From NCBI RefSeq assembly GCF_050942215.1, contig NZ_CP192056.1, positions 5,208,001 to 5,272,000 of the forward strand: a stretch of 64,000 bases of DNA, in the 5' to 3' direction. A model generated the notes under the pieces. That model had not been told where the DNA came from. It did not search any database and saw only the letters and a program-made list of their open reading frames with translations. Positions 8,655 through 17,143 of the stretch are shown one piece after another. The stretch comes from Sphaerimonospora sp050942215 (GTDB taxonomy: Bacteria; Actinomycetota; Actinomycetes; Streptosporangiales; Streptosporangiaceae). A program made the translations under genes and the position numbers. Each line of letters starts with the position of its first letter. Positions within the stretch are counted from its first letter, which is position 1.

Positions 8655-9087
8655 GTGCCGCCTCCACATTCGTTCGCCAGATCAGGCTACAGAACGGGAC
8701 ACCCGACCTCAGGGATGTCGAAGCATCGCGGCCAAACCGTAATCAAGCCATCACACCCCGTTGAATTGCCCGAGTCTGTCGTGGTTGACGCAGGGTACTC
8801 CACGACTGCGCCGGATGCCGTGCGGTGGCTGCCAAGCGGGTCACCGGGCGTCGGGGTGGCGTGACGAGATGCCGGGCCGGAATCCGGGACAAACGGCTCA
8901 GCCCCTGCTGCAGGCCCCTGTTGGTCCGCCGGGGCTTCTTTGATTCACGGTGATTCCGACTCACTGCTACTGGCGACGAGACGGATTCGAGACGCCTACC
9001 ACCGAGCGCCGAACAGCAGGCGTCCCCCAGCTTGTTCTGATCTTGGGCTGGACCGTCCCCGAGATCCGCGCTCCGCGCGCGGGTTCA
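8655..9087. other. Intergenic region without a convincing gene
   Basis: The region holds short open frames on both strands that lack good ribosome sites and look like chance. Near 8903-8941 there is an imperfect hairpin (AGCCCC pairing with GGGGCT) followed by TTCTTTG. It could end transcription on the plus strand, but no plus-strand gene precedes it. Confidence 0.4.
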
Positions 9088-10140
9088 TCAGTCGTCGTCG
9101 GTGGTGCCCTCGCGGCTGGTCAGCAGGCGCCGCAGCGACTCCAGCCGGGTGGGCTCGGCGTGGCCCTCCGCGACGAAGCGGTCGAGTGCGCAGTCGTCGC
9201 CGAGATGGGTGCAGCCCTTGGGACAGTCGACCGTGGCGTCGATCAGATCGGGGAAGGACGCCAGCACGGTCTCCACCGACACGTGGGCCAGGCCGAACCC
9301 GCGCACGCCCGGCGTATCGATGATCCAGCCGCCCTCGGGGAGCTCCAACGCGACGGCCGACGTCGAGGTGTGCCTGCCCCGCCCGGTGACCGCGTTGACG
9401 TGCGAGACCGCCCGCCCGGCATGCGGCACCAGCACGTTGACCAGGGTGGACTTCCCGACGCCGGAATGCCCCACCAGCACGCTGATCCGGTCGGTCAGCC
9501 GATCGCGCAGCCCGTCGAGCGGACCGCCCTTCGCGACCACCACGTACGGCACGCCGAGCGGCTCATACAGCGCCACCAGCTCGTCGGCCGGAGCGAGATC
9601 GGCCTTGGTCAGGCACAGCAGCGGCTCGATGTCCGCGTCGAACGCCGCGACCAGCAGCCGGTCGATCATCCGGGGGCGCGGCGGCGGATCGGCGAGCGCG
9701 GTGACGATGACGAGCTGGTCGGCGTTGGCCACGACCGGCCGCTCCACGCCGTCCTCGGTGTCGTCGGCGCTGCGCAGCAGCACCGAGCGGCGCTCCTCCA
9801 CCCGCACGACCCGGGCGAGCGTGTCGGGCTGTCCGCTCACGTCGCCGACGAGCGCCACCCGGTCTCCCACGACGATGCCCTTACGTCCCAGCTCACGGGC
9901 CTTCATCGCGACGACGAGGACCGGCTCGGCGTCCCGCTCCGGCCTGCCGGCCCGGCCGCCTCCGTCCGCGGAAGGCGTGCCGTCATGGCCGACCAGGCAG
10001 GTGTACCGCCCGCGGTCGACCGCGACGACGAAGCCCTCGACGGCTCCCTTGTGGGCAGGGCGGATCCGCGTCCGGGGGCGGGACCCTCTGCCCGGCCTGA
10101 CCCTGACGTCGTCCTCGTCGTAGTGCCGCCGCCTGCTCAG
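9088..10140 (-). CDS. rsgA: Ribosome small-subunit-dependent GTPase RsgA, probable CTG start
   Basis: RsgA is a circularly permuted GTPase that helps late maturation of the 30S subunit. Visible in order are an OB-fold part, the permuted G4-like region (CLTKADLAP), the Walker A GHSGVGKSTLVNVLVP, the G2 and G3 region ending in IDTPGVRGFG, and a C-terminal zinc finger in CPKGCTHLGDDCALDRF. An internal ATG at 9906 would remove the basic N-terminus with RRRHYDEDDVRVRPG, typical of actinobacterial RsgA. No ATG, GTG or TTG exists in frame before that segment, but a CTG at 10140 follows AGGAGG by eight bases. I take CTG as the start (350 residues). The gene follows aroA with a 49-base gap. Confidence 0.88.
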   Translation of the reverse strand: MSRRRHYDEDDVRVRPGRGSRPRTRIRPAHKGAVEGFVVAVDRGRYTCLVGHDGTPSADGGGRAGRPERDAEPVLVVAMKARELGRKGIVVGDRVALVGDVSGQPDTLARVVRVEERRSVLLRSADDTEDGVERPVVANADQLVIVTALADPPPRPRMIDRLLVAAFDADIEPLLCLTKADLAPADELVALYEPLGVPYVVVAKGGPLDGLRDRLTDRISVLVGHSGVGKSTLVNVLVPHAGRAVSHVNAVTGRGRHTSTSAVALELPEGGWIIDTPGVRGFGLAHVSVETVLASFPDLIDATVDCPKGCTHLGDDCALDRFVAEGHAEPTRLESLRRLLTSREGTTDDD

Positions 10141-10189
10141 CGCTCGCGCCTCCTCGCGCGTGCGGCGGCCGTACGGCTCGTGCCGCGTC

Positions 10190-11512
10190 TCACCAGGGGG
10201 CCCCGTCCAGCATCGCGGCCCACATGCGGGCGAACTCGGGGAGCGTCTTCGCCGTGGTGGCGATGTTCTCCACCTCGACGCCCGGCACGGCGAGGCCGAT
10301 GACGGCCCCTGCCGTGGCCATCCGGTGATCGTCGTAGCTGTGGAAGACCCCGCCGGACAGCGGCCTCGGCCGGATCTCCAGCCCGTCGTCGGTCTCGCGG
10401 GCGTCGCCGCCCAGGCTGTTGATCTCGGCGGCGAGCGCGGCGATGCGGTCGGTCTCGTGTCCGCGGATGTGGGCCACGCCGCTGATCCGGGACGGCCCGT
10501 CGGCCAGCGCGGCGAGCGCCGCGATCGTCGGGGTCAGCTCGCTGACGTCGCGCAGGTCGACGTCGATGCCCCGCACCGTGCCGGCGCCGGTCACCCGCAG
10601 GCCCTCGGCCGTCGGAGTGACGCTCGCGCCCATCTCGGTGAGCAGGTCGCGCAGCCGGTCGCCGCCCTGGGTGGTCTCGGCCGGCCAGTCGGGGACGGTC
10701 ACGGTGCCGCCGGTGACGAGGGCGGCCGCCAGGAAGGGGGCCGCGTTCGACAGGTCGGGCTCGACCGTGACGTGACCGGCGCGGATCGGGCCGGGCTGCA
10801 CCCGCCACATGTCGGGCTCGGAGTCGTCCACCTCCACTCCGGCCTGGCGCAGCATGTGCACGGTCATCGCGATGTGCGGCATCGACGGGACCGGCGGGCC
10901 ACTGTGCCGCACCGTCACGCCCTTCTCGAACCGGGCCGCGGCCAGGAGCAGGCCGGACACCATCTGGGAGGAGGCGGACGCGTCGAGCACCACCTCGCCG
11001 CCGGCGATCGGCCCGCGGACCGTGAACGGCAGCGCGTCGCCGTCGACGGTCGCGCCGAGTGCGCGCAGAGCCGTCAGGATCGCGCCCATCGGCCGCTTGC
11101 GCGCGTGCGGGTCGCCGTCGAAGGCCACCGGGCCGTCGGCGAGCGCGGCGACCGGCGGCACGAACCGCATGACCGTGCCGGCCAGACCCACGTCGATCGA
11201 CGCGCCGCCCCTGATGGGGTGGGGGACGATCGACCAGTCCACGCTGGAGGGGCTCTCGTTCGACGGCGTCATCTCCGTGCCGAGCGCGCGCAGCGCGGCC
11301 GCCATCAGGTCCGCGTCGCGGCTGCGCAGCGCCAGCCGTACCGAACCCGGGGCCTCGGCCAGCGCGGCGAGCAGCAGCGCGCGGTTGGTCACCGATTTCG
11401 AACCGGGCAGCCGTACGGTCGCGTCGACCGGACCGGCGGCCGTCGGAGCCGGCCAGAGCGACCCGGTGTCGTTCGGTTCGTCGTCACGTGGTGCGGACTG
11501 TGCGGAGACCAT
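10190..11512 (-). CDS. aroA: 3-phosphoshikimate 1-carboxyvinyltransferase (EPSP synthase)
   Basis: This 440-residue enzyme joins shikimate-3-phosphate and phosphoenolpyruvate in aromatic amino acid synthesis. The N-terminal LPGSKSVTNRALLLAAL motif carries the substrate-binding Lys and Ser-Arg. Later blocks include DASASSQMVSGLLLAA, the middle PDLSNAAPFLAAALV and the C-terminal YDDHRMATAGAVIGL with catalytic Asp and Arg. Length is normal. It is transcribed towards rsgA and diverges from the SRAP gene, with a 74-base divergent promoter gap. Confidence 0.97.
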   Translation of the reverse strand: MVSAQSAPRDDEPNDTGSLWPAPTAAGPVDATVRLPGSKSVTNRALLLAALAEAPGSVRLALRSRDADLMAAALRALGTEMTPSNESPSSVDWSIVPHPIRGGASIDVGLAGTVMRFVPPVAALADGPVAFDGDPHARKRPMGAILTALRALGATVDGDALPFTVRGPIAGGEVVLDASASSQMVSGLLLAAARFEKGVTVRHSGPPVPSMPHIAMTVHMLRQAGVEVDDSEPDMWRVQPGPIRAGHVTVEPDLSNAAPFLAAALVTGGTVTVPDWPAETTQGGDRLRDLLTEMGASVTPTAEGLRVTGAGTVRGIDVDLRDVSELTPTIAALAALADGPSRISGVAHIRGHETDRIAALAAEINSLGGDARETDDGLEIRPRPLSGGVFHSYDDHRMATAGAVIGLAVPGVEVENIATTAKTLPEFARMWAAMLDGAPW

Positions 11513-11586
11513 GTCCGCAAGCTTATCGACCCGCCCGCCTCCGGAGGGGCCGCGCGTGATCCCGTTGTGGATGGCAGAGTTGTGAC

Positions 11587-12339
11587 ATGTGCGGTAGGTA
11601 CGCGTCTGCGCGCAAGAAGCACGAACTGCTGGAGGAGTTCCAGGTCGAACTGGACGGCGTCCCCGACCAGGAGCTTCCCCCCGACTACAACGTCGCGCCC
11701 ACCAAGCAGATCTACGCGGTGATGAGCCGGGTCCCCAAGGTCGACGGCGAGAGCCTGTCGGACCGCCCGGTCAGGCAGCTGCAGATCGTGCGGTGGGGGC
11801 TCGTCCCGGCCTGGGCGAAGGATCCCTCGATCGGGTCACGGCTCATCAACGCCCGGGTCGAGACGGTGGCGGACAAGCCCGCGTTCCGCCGGGCGTTCGC
11901 CGCGCGGCGATGCCTGCTCCCGGCCGACGGCTACTACGAATGGATGCCGGTCGAGGGCAAGAAGAAGCAGCCCTATTTCATCCACCCGGCCGACGGCGGC
12001 ATGCTCGCGATGGCCGGGCTGTACGAGTTCTGGAAGGACCCGGAGCGGGCGGACGACGACCCGCTCAAGTGGCTGTGCACCTGCACTGTGATCACCACCA
12101 CCGCCGAGGACGAGGTGGGGCACATCCACGACCGCATGCCGATGACGATCGAGCGCGACCGCTGGGCAGAATGGCTCGATCCGCGGACCGAGGACCCCGC
12201 CGGGCTGCTGGTCGCCGCCGGTCCCGACCGGCTGAGGGCCCACCCGGTCTCCACCGCGGTGAACAACGTACGCAACAACGGCCCGGAGCTGCTCGAGCCG
12301 CTCGACGGAGATCCGGAGAAGACGGAGGCGCTTTTCTGA
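11587..12339 (+). CDS. SOS response-associated peptidase family protein (SRAP/HMCES/YedK-like)
   Basis: The protein begins MCGRYA. After Met removal, Cys2 forms a thiazolidine crosslink with abasic sites in single-stranded DNA and so shields them. Conserved features follow: DYNVAPT near residue 38, INARVETVADKPAFR, the CLLPADGYYEW block and GHIHDRMPMTI with the catalytic His. Its 250 residues are typical of actinobacterial members. No LexA box was recognised in the short upstream gap. Confidence 0.93.
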   Translation: MCGRYASARKKHELLEEFQVELDGVPDQELPPDYNVAPTKQIYAVMSRVPKVDGESLSDRPVRQLQIVRWGLVPAWAKDPSIGSRLINARVETVADKPAFRRAFAARRCLLPADGYYEWMPVEGKKKQPYFIHPADGGMLAMAGLYEFWKDPERADDDPLKWLCTCTVITTTAEDEVGHIHDRMPMTIERDRWAEWLDPRTEDPAGLLVAAGPDRLRAHPVSTAVNNVRNNGPELLEPLDGDPEKTEALF

Positions 12340-12482
12340 CCATCCCGACAGGAGAGGGGTGTAAAAGGGCGCTGAACTGGGCATCCGTGAGGAAAGTGAT
12401 TTACCCGCGGTGACCGGCTCGACCCGTCAGGAGGCCGGGGCTCCAGGCGGTTCCCCCCACACTCTCCCGGAGGTGCGGACTC

Positions 12483-12818
12483 GTGGACGACGCGACCGTG
12501 CGCAGGCGCCTGGAAGGCATGCTCCAAGAGCTTGACAGGTCCATCAGCGTGCTCACGGGGGACGGCACCGACCTGCGGGACGGTTCGGCGGCGGACGGCG
12601 GCGCCCATCTCAGCGATTCCGATCGCACCCGGGCCATGCTCGACGTGGCCGCGCGGCAGCGCGCCGCAGTGCTCGCCGCGCTCAAGCGGCTCGAAGACGG
12701 CCGCTACGGGCGGTGCATCGACTGCGGCGGCACCGTACCCGAAGGCAGGCTGGAGGCGCGTCCCGAGGCCGCACGGTGCGTGCAGTGCCAGGCGCGGGCC
12801 GAGCGCCGTCGCCGCTGA
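12483..12818 (+). CDS. DksA/TraR-type zinc-finger protein
   Basis: This 111-residue protein has a helical coiled-coil N-terminal half and a C-terminal C4 zinc finger (CIDCGG, then CVQCQ about 21 residues later). Relatives bind the RNA polymerase secondary channel or act as small regulators; the exact target in actinobacteria is unclear. The GTG at 12483 is preceded by GGAGG ten bases upstream. The extreme C-terminus is arginine-rich. A strong inverted repeat follows the gene and separates it from the convergent methyltransferase. Confidence 0.85.
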   Translation: MDDATVRRRLEGMLQELDRSISVLTGDGTDLRDGSAADGGAHLSDSDRTRAMLDVAARQRAAVLAALKRLEDGRYGRCIDCGGTVPEGRLEARPEAARCVQCQARAERRRR

Positions 12819-12849
12819 ACGACGCTCACAGCCCCGTCGTCCCAGGGAC

Positions 12850-12871
12850 CTGTCACAGGGGCCTGTGACAG
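12850..12871. terminator. Hairpin between convergent genes
   Basis: CTGTCACAGG pairs perfectly with CCTGTGACAG across two bases (10-bp arms). It sits between the stops of the zinc-finger gene and the methyltransferase gene. There is no T-run, as is common in high-GC genomes. It may end both transcripts. Confidence 0.6.
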
Positions 12872-12878
12872 AGGCTCG

Positions 12879-13706
12879 TCACAGCGGCTTGCGCGCGCTG
12901 GCGACGAGGTGGATGCCGACCGTGTCGTCGCCGTCGGCCTCGGACTCCAGCTCCGTGCGCACCAGCCAGGCGAGCGAGCGGCTCTCCGTGCTCAGCACGT
13001 GATCGACCATCGAGGGAGACAGCACGGTGCGCGGGCGGATCCACTCCGTCTCCAGTCCGGCCATGGTGATCAGCTCGCGCATCTGAGCGCTGGTGAAGCA
13101 CCGGGTGATGCTGCCGTCCGGCCACGGGACCAGCATGACCTCGCCGGTCTGGCGGAGATGCGCCCAGTAGTTCTGCTCGGCGAGTATCGCCATGCCGAGC
13201 ACCAGCGAGTCGACGCACAGCAGTGCCCGTCCGCCGGGCTTCAGCACACGCGCCACGTCCTCCATGACCGACTCGGCCATGATCTCGACCGACAGGACGC
13301 GCTGCTCGGCGACTATCCCGTCGACGCTCCCGTCCGGCAGGAAGCTCAGATCGTCGGCGCGCACCTTGTGGATCCGGTCGCAGGCCGCCCTCAGCCGGGG
13401 TTCCGCCGGACGGCGGAAGTCCACCACCTCGATCACCCGATGGCCGGCGCGCGCCGCCTGGGCCGGCCATCGGCTGCGGCCGCCGGACAGATCCAGCAGA
13501 AGGGAGGGGCGAGTGGGGAGCCACTGTCTGAGCTGCTCGGCGACCACGGCATGATAAAAGGTCCAATAAGGCCCGAGGGTGCCCGAGCCGTTGAGTTCGG
13601 TGGCCGGGATAGGCAGCACGAGCGGCTCCTGGACGTCGGTTACCGGGCTCCAGCCGGTACTTGGTTTCTTTCCCCACCCGGGGGCGTTCATCACCTGAAA
13701 CTGCAC
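12879..13706 (-). CDS. Class I SAM-dependent methyltransferase-like protein
   Basis: The 275-residue protein shows a Rossmann-like motif I in LLLDLSGGRSRWPAQAARAGH, a motif II acid in VIEVVDF and a post-motif ARVLKPGGRALLCVDSL typical of methyltransferases. The substrate is not evident. Its homologue next to sigR is a conserved neighbour in actinobacteria as far as I recall. The start could be ATG at 13706 or ATG at 13691. The start region overlaps the -35 element of the divergent sigR promoter, so expression of the two may interfere. Confidence 0.8.
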   Translation of the reverse strand: MQFQVMNAPGWGKKPSTGWSPVTDVQEPLVLPIPATELNGSGTLGPYWTFYHAVVAEQLRQWLPTRPSLLLDLSGGRSRWPAQAARAGHRVIEVVDFRRPAEPRLRAACDRIHKVRADDLSFLPDGSVDGIVAEQRVLSVEIMAESVMEDVARVLKPGGRALLCVDSLVLGMAILAEQNYWAHLRQTGEVMLVPWPDGSITRCFTSAQMRELITMAGLETEWIRPRTVLSPSMVDHVLSTESRSLAWLVRTELESEADGDDTVGIHLVASARKPL

Positions 13707-13707
13707 C

Positions 13708-13735
13708 GGGAACAGACTCTACGCCTGCCCTGTTG
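13708..13735 (+). promoter_or_regulatory. Sigma-R (SigH-type) autoregulatory promoter
   Basis: GGGAAC at 13708-13713, an 18-base spacer, then GTTG at 13732-13735 match the known thiol-stress sigma-R/SigH consensus GGGAAY-N18-GTT. The expected transcription start lies about 13741-13743, directly before the ATG at 13745. Confidence 0.88.
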
Positions 13736-13831
13736 CAGTTGGGCATGAAGACGTTGGTGCTGCCAGAAGTCCCGCGGCCGGCCGCTCGCTCCGGCCCGGT
13801 ATCCTCGGCTGGGTACGGCGTTCTGAAGGAG

Positions 13832-14473
13832 GTGGGTCCGGTCGCCAAGACGGCCGAGGAGACTCTGGAACAGCGCAGTGAACGGTTCGAGCGCGACGTC
13901 ATGCCGTATCTCGACCAGCTTTACTCCGCAGCACTCCGGATGACCCGAAACACAGCGGATGCCGAAGACCTCCTACAGGAGACCTTCGCCAAGGCCTTCG
14001 CCTCCTTCCACCAGTTCCAGCAGGGGACGAACCTCAAGGCCTGGCTGTATCGCATCCTCACGAACACCTTCATCAACAGTTATCGCAAGAAGCAGCGGGA
14101 GCCCAAGCAGTCCGGCGCCGAGAACATCGAGGACTGGCAGCTCGCACGGGCCGAGTCGCACATGTCGACGGGGCTCAAGTCCGCCGAGATAGAGGCACTG
14201 GAGCACCTCCCCGACAGCGACGTGAAGGACGCGCTGGCCGCGATTCCCGAGGATTTCCGCATCGCCGTCTATCTGGCCGACGTCGAGGGCTTCCCGTACA
14301 AGGAGATCGCCGAGATCATGGGCACTCCGATCGGGACCGTGATGTCGCGTCTGCACCGGGGGCGGCGGCAGTTGCGGACCCTGCTCCATGACTACGCGCG
14401 CGAACGCGGACTCGTGCGGGCGGACTCCCCTGCCGGAGGTCCCGACGGGTCGCTTGGGGAGGAGAAGCGATGA
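13832..14473 (+). CDS. sigR: ECF sigma factor SigR (thiol-oxidative stress)
   Basis: This group 4 sigma factor directs transcription of thioredoxin, mycothiol and proteolysis genes under disulfide stress. The sigma-2 region (YLDQLYSAALRMTRN, AEDLLQETFAKAFASFHQF) and the sigma-4 region (GFPYKEIAEIMGTPIGTVMSRL) are complete. GTG at 13832 gives VGPVAKTAEE, matching the MGPV start of Streptomyces SigR (213 residues here). The frame is also open from ATG at 13745, just downstream of the sigma-R promoter. That start would add 29 residues, like the longer unstable isoform described in Streptomyces. The stop overlaps the rsrA start in ATGA. Confidence 0.93.
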   Translation: MGPVAKTAEETLEQRSERFERDVMPYLDQLYSAALRMTRNTADAEDLLQETFAKAFASFHQFQQGTNLKAWLYRILTNTFINSYRKKQREPKQSGAENIEDWQLARAESHMSTGLKSAEIEALEHLPDSDVKDALAAIPEDFRIAVYLADVEGFPYKEIAEIMGTPIGTVMSRLHRGRRQLRTLLHDYARERGLVRADSPAGGPDGSLGEEKR

Positions 14474-14736
14474 GCTGCGGGCGGCATCACGACACGCCGT
14501 GTAGCGACGTACTGGACCGTGTGTACAGCTACCTCGACGGCGAGTTGGACAGCAGCCGCTGTGCCGAGATCCGGCAGCATCTCGACGAGTGCGGGCCCTG
14601 CCTGGAGGAGTACGGCCTGGAGCAGGCCATCAAACAGCTCGTGGCCAAGAAATGCGGCTGCGACCCCGTCCCCGAGGACCTCAGGGCCAAGGTCCTGTCC
14701 CGCATCGCCCAGCTCCGCGCCGAGCTGGCCGACTGA
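14470..14736 (+). CDS. rsrA: Zinc-binding anti-sigma factor RsrA
   Basis: This 88-residue ZAS-type anti-sigma factor holds SigR inactive in reducing conditions. An N-terminal Cys (DTPCSDVLDRVYSYLDGEL) and the HLDECGPC motif supply the zinc ligands and the redox switch; oxidation forms a disulfide and frees SigR. A further Cys pair (KKCGCD) lies near residue 60. The gene overlaps sigR by four bases, so production of the two proteins is coupled. Length and motif order match mycothiol-system anti-sigma factors. Confidence 0.95.
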   Translation: MSCGRHHDTPCSDVLDRVYSYLDGELDSSRCAEIRQHLDECGPCLEEYGLEQAIKQLVAKKCGCDPVPEDLRAKVLSRIAQLRAELAD

Positions 14737-14741
14737 ACCGA

Positions 14742-14760
14742 CCGGCCCTCAACGGGCCGG
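14742..14760 (+). terminator. Hairpin after sigR-rsrA
   Basis: CCGGCCC pairs with GGGCCGG across TCAAC, six bases after the rsrA stop. There is no T-run, so it is a probable factor-assisted or weak terminator. Confidence 0.5.
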
Positions 14761-14869
14761 GATGTCCTACCCGCCGGTTAAGATCTGCCGTCTAGGGAAT
14801 GTCCTGCGGATCTTCGCCGCCTGCGAGGGCCGGCCGGACACGACCTGAACCTTCGAGGGAGGGCGGGAC

Positions 14870-15793
14870 ATGCGGGCACTGGTCACGGGCGGAGCGGGGT
14901 TCATCGGATCGAACCTCGTCGATCGGCTCCTGGCGGACGGCCACGACGTGGCGGTGGTGGACGACATGTCCTCCGGACACAACCGGAACTCCCATGCGCC
15001 ACTGCACGTCATAGACGTACGGGACCCCGCGCTCGGAGACCTGGCCCAGAGGTGGCGGCCCGAGGTGGTCTGCCATCTGGCCGCCCAGATCAGCGTACGC
15101 AGGAGCGTCGCCGACCCACGCGCCGATGCCAGCATGAACGTCGAGGGCACGGTCAACGTGCTGGAGGCCGCCCGGCGGGGCGGCGCACGCAAGATCGTCT
15201 ACGCGTCGTCGGTCGCGGTGTACGGCAAGCCGGCCGTGATCCCGGTGCCGGGCGACGCCCCCACCGATCCGCGTTCGCCGTACGCCGCCTCCAAGCTCGG
15301 CGGCGAGCTCTATCTGGCCACCTATCGGGCGCTGCACGGGCTGGAGTACACGACGCTCGTGCTGTCCAATGTGTACGGCCCGCGGCAGTCGCCGGAGGGT
15401 GAGGCCGGGGTCGTCGCGATCTTCACCGACGCGCTGCTGTCCGGCAGGCCCACGGTCGTGTACGGCGACGGCACGCAGACGCGGGACTACGTCTTCGTCG
15501 ATGACGTCGTCGACGGGTTCATGCACGCCTGCGGGACCGGCGGTGACGGACGGCGCTTCAATCTCGGCACCGGTGTGCAGACCACGGACCGTGAGCTGCA
15601 CACGCTGATCGCCGAGGCCGCCGGAGCCCCCGACGAGCCGAGGTTCGAGCCACCACGCCCGGGGGATCTGCCCGCCATGGCCGTCGACCCCGCTCCGGCC
15701 TTCGAAGGGCTCGGCTGGCGGCCCAGACACGACCTGCCGACCGGGCTCAAGGCCACGATCGAATGGGCCCGCGAGGCCAGGGACCGCGACTGA
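14870..15793 (+). CDS. NAD-dependent epimerase/dehydratase, UDP-glucose 4-epimerase-like
   Basis: This extended short-chain dehydrogenase has 307 residues. The NAD-binding GGAGFIGSN is at the very N-terminus. A catalytic serine follows in YASSVAVYG and YAASK supplies the YxxxK pair. A C-terminal substrate part holds NVYGPRQSP and the TRDYVFVDD block. These features fit GalE-like nucleotide-sugar 4-epimerases used for cell-wall or exopolysaccharide sugars. The sugar is not predictable from sequence. The gene seems to be a single transcription unit after rsrA. Confidence 0.87.
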   Translation: MRALVTGGAGFIGSNLVDRLLADGHDVAVVDDMSSGHNRNSHAPLHVIDVRDPALGDLAQRWRPEVVCHLAAQISVRRSVADPRADASMNVEGTVNVLEAARRGGARKIVYASSVAVYGKPAVIPVPGDAPTDPRSPYAASKLGGELYLATYRALHGLEYTTLVLSNVYGPRQSPEGEAGVVAIFTDALLSGRPTVVYGDGTQTRDYVFVDDVVDGFMHACGTGGDGRRFNLGTGVQTTDRELHTLIAEAAGAPDEPRFEPPRPGDLPAMAVDPAPAFEGLGWRPRHDLPTGLKATIEWAREARDRD

Positions 15794-15812
15794 GCACCCG
15801 GCCCCGTTCACT

Positions 15813-16253
15813 TCACGGCCGGTTCGGCCGCAACGTCCAGACGACGGTCATCTCGGCCACCACGACGCCGTCCGCGTCCAGGATCTCGACCGCGACATCG
15901 AATTCGGGCCGTCTCCCCTCGTCGAGCCGCGCGACCACCTCGGCGCGGTCGGCCCGGAGGGTGGCGGAGGCCGTCACCTCGCCCATGGCCGGCCTCCGGT
16001 AGTCGACCCGCGCCGTCTTCGCCAACGGCACGGCCCTGGTGAGCTGGTCGGCGAAGGCCGACAGCATGGCCGCGCCGGAGGCCGTCTCGGCGAGCGTGAA
16101 CATCGCTCCCGCATGCGGTCCGCCGACGTGGTTGTGCAGGTCGGCCCGGTCGGGCATGCGGGCCACGGCCGTACCGGAGCCGGCGGAGTCGAAGGAGATG
16201 CCGAGCATTCGCGCGAACGGCACACTGTCGAGGAGGAAAGCCGCGAGGTCCAT
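15813..16253 (-). CDS. PaaI/DUF4442-type hotdog thioesterase
   Basis: A 146-residue single hotdog domain. The helix segment HNHVGGPHAGAMFTLAE carries the Asn-His-Gly and downstream acidic residues common to PaaI-like thioesterases. The cognate acyl-CoA is unknown. The gene is divergent from hisN and converges on the epimerase with a 19-base gap. Confidence 0.78.
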   Translation of the reverse strand: MDLAAFLLDSVPFARMLGISFDSAGSGTAVARMPDRADLHNHVGGPHAGAMFTLAETASGAAMLSAFADQLTRAVPLAKTARVDYRRPAMGEVTASATLRADRAEVVARLDEGRRPEFDVAVEILDADGVVVAEMTVVWTLRPNRP

Positions 16254-16333
16254 GAGCGGATATTACCGACGAGTACGGCATGACGCGCGTCCGGCGCTGC
16301 TGCGACCAGGTGGCGGCACGGTACCTTGTCCAT

Positions 16334-17143
16334 GTGACGGGACACAGCGACGATCTGCATCTCGCGCATCTGATGGCGGACGCCGCCGATGACATCACGA
16401 TGCGCCGGTTCAAGGCCGTGGACCTGAAGGTCGACACCAAGCCCGACCTCACGCCGGTGAGCGACGCCGACCGGGCGGCGGAGGAGGCCATCCGCGGCAC
16501 GCTGCGCCGCGCCCGTCCGCGCGACGCGATCGTGGGCGAGGAGTACGGCAGCACCGGGGACGGCACACGCTCGTGGATCGTCGATCCCATCGACGGCACG
16601 AAGAACTACGTGCGCGGCGTCCCTGTCTGGGCGACCCTCATCGCGCTCATGGAGCAGGGAGAGATCGTCGTGGGGGTCGTGTCCGCGCCGGCGCTGCACC
16701 GCCGCTGGTGGGCGGCGAAGGGCGGCGGCTCCTGGACCGGCCGGAACCTCACCGAGGCGTCCCGCTGCCGGGTGTCGTCGGTCGGCCGCGTCGACGACGC
16801 CTCCCTGTCCTTCTCCGATCTGGGGGAATGGGAGAAGAAGGGCAGGCTCGACGACTTCCTCGACCTCACCAGGGAGGTCTGGCGGACCCGCGCCTACGGG
16901 GATTTCTGGTCGCACGTGATGGTCGCGGAAGGCGCGGTGGACGTCTCGGCCGAGCCCGAGCTCTCCCTCTGGGACTTGGCCGCTCTGACGATCATCATCG
17001 AGGAGGCGGGCGGCACCTGCACCGCACTCGACGGCGCCTCGCCGCTCGACAGCGCCTCATCGCCCGAGGAGGGCAGCCTCGTCTGCACGAACGGCCTGCT
17101 CCACGGCGAGGTGCTCAAACGCCTCAGCCGAAGCGGCCGGTGA
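16334..17143 (+). CDS. hisN: Histidinol-phosphatase, inositol monophosphatase family
   Basis: This Mg-dependent phosphatase performs the last phosphate removal in histidine synthesis in actinobacteria. The family motifs are clear: GEEYG for the first metal ligand, WIVDPIDGTKNYVRG for the central site, and SLWDLAALTIIIEEAGG near the C-terminus. GTG at 16334 gives VTGHSDDLHLAHLMADAAD and 269 residues, close to the usual length. An upstream in-frame ATG at 16280 would add an unconserved extension. Its last 20 bases overlap the 3' end of pstB on the other strand. Confidence 0.88.
   Translation: MTGHSDDLHLAHLMADAADDITMRRFKAVDLKVDTKPDLTPVSDADRAAEEAIRGTLRRARPRDAIVGEEYGSTGDGTRSWIVDPIDGTKNYVRGVPVWATLIALMEQGEIVVGVVSAPALHRRWWAAKGGGSWTGRNLTEASRCRVSSVGRVDDASLSFSDLGEWEKKGRLDDFLDLTREVWRTRAYGDFWSHVMVAEGAVDVSAEPELSLWDLAALTIIIEEAGGTCTALDGASPLDSASSPEEGSLVCTNGLLHGEVLKRLSRSGR

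Noticed and set aside
8743..8964. Possible 73-codon minus-strand gene
   Set aside because: No ribosome site, Arg/Pro-rich composition without structure, overlaps other equally weak frames.
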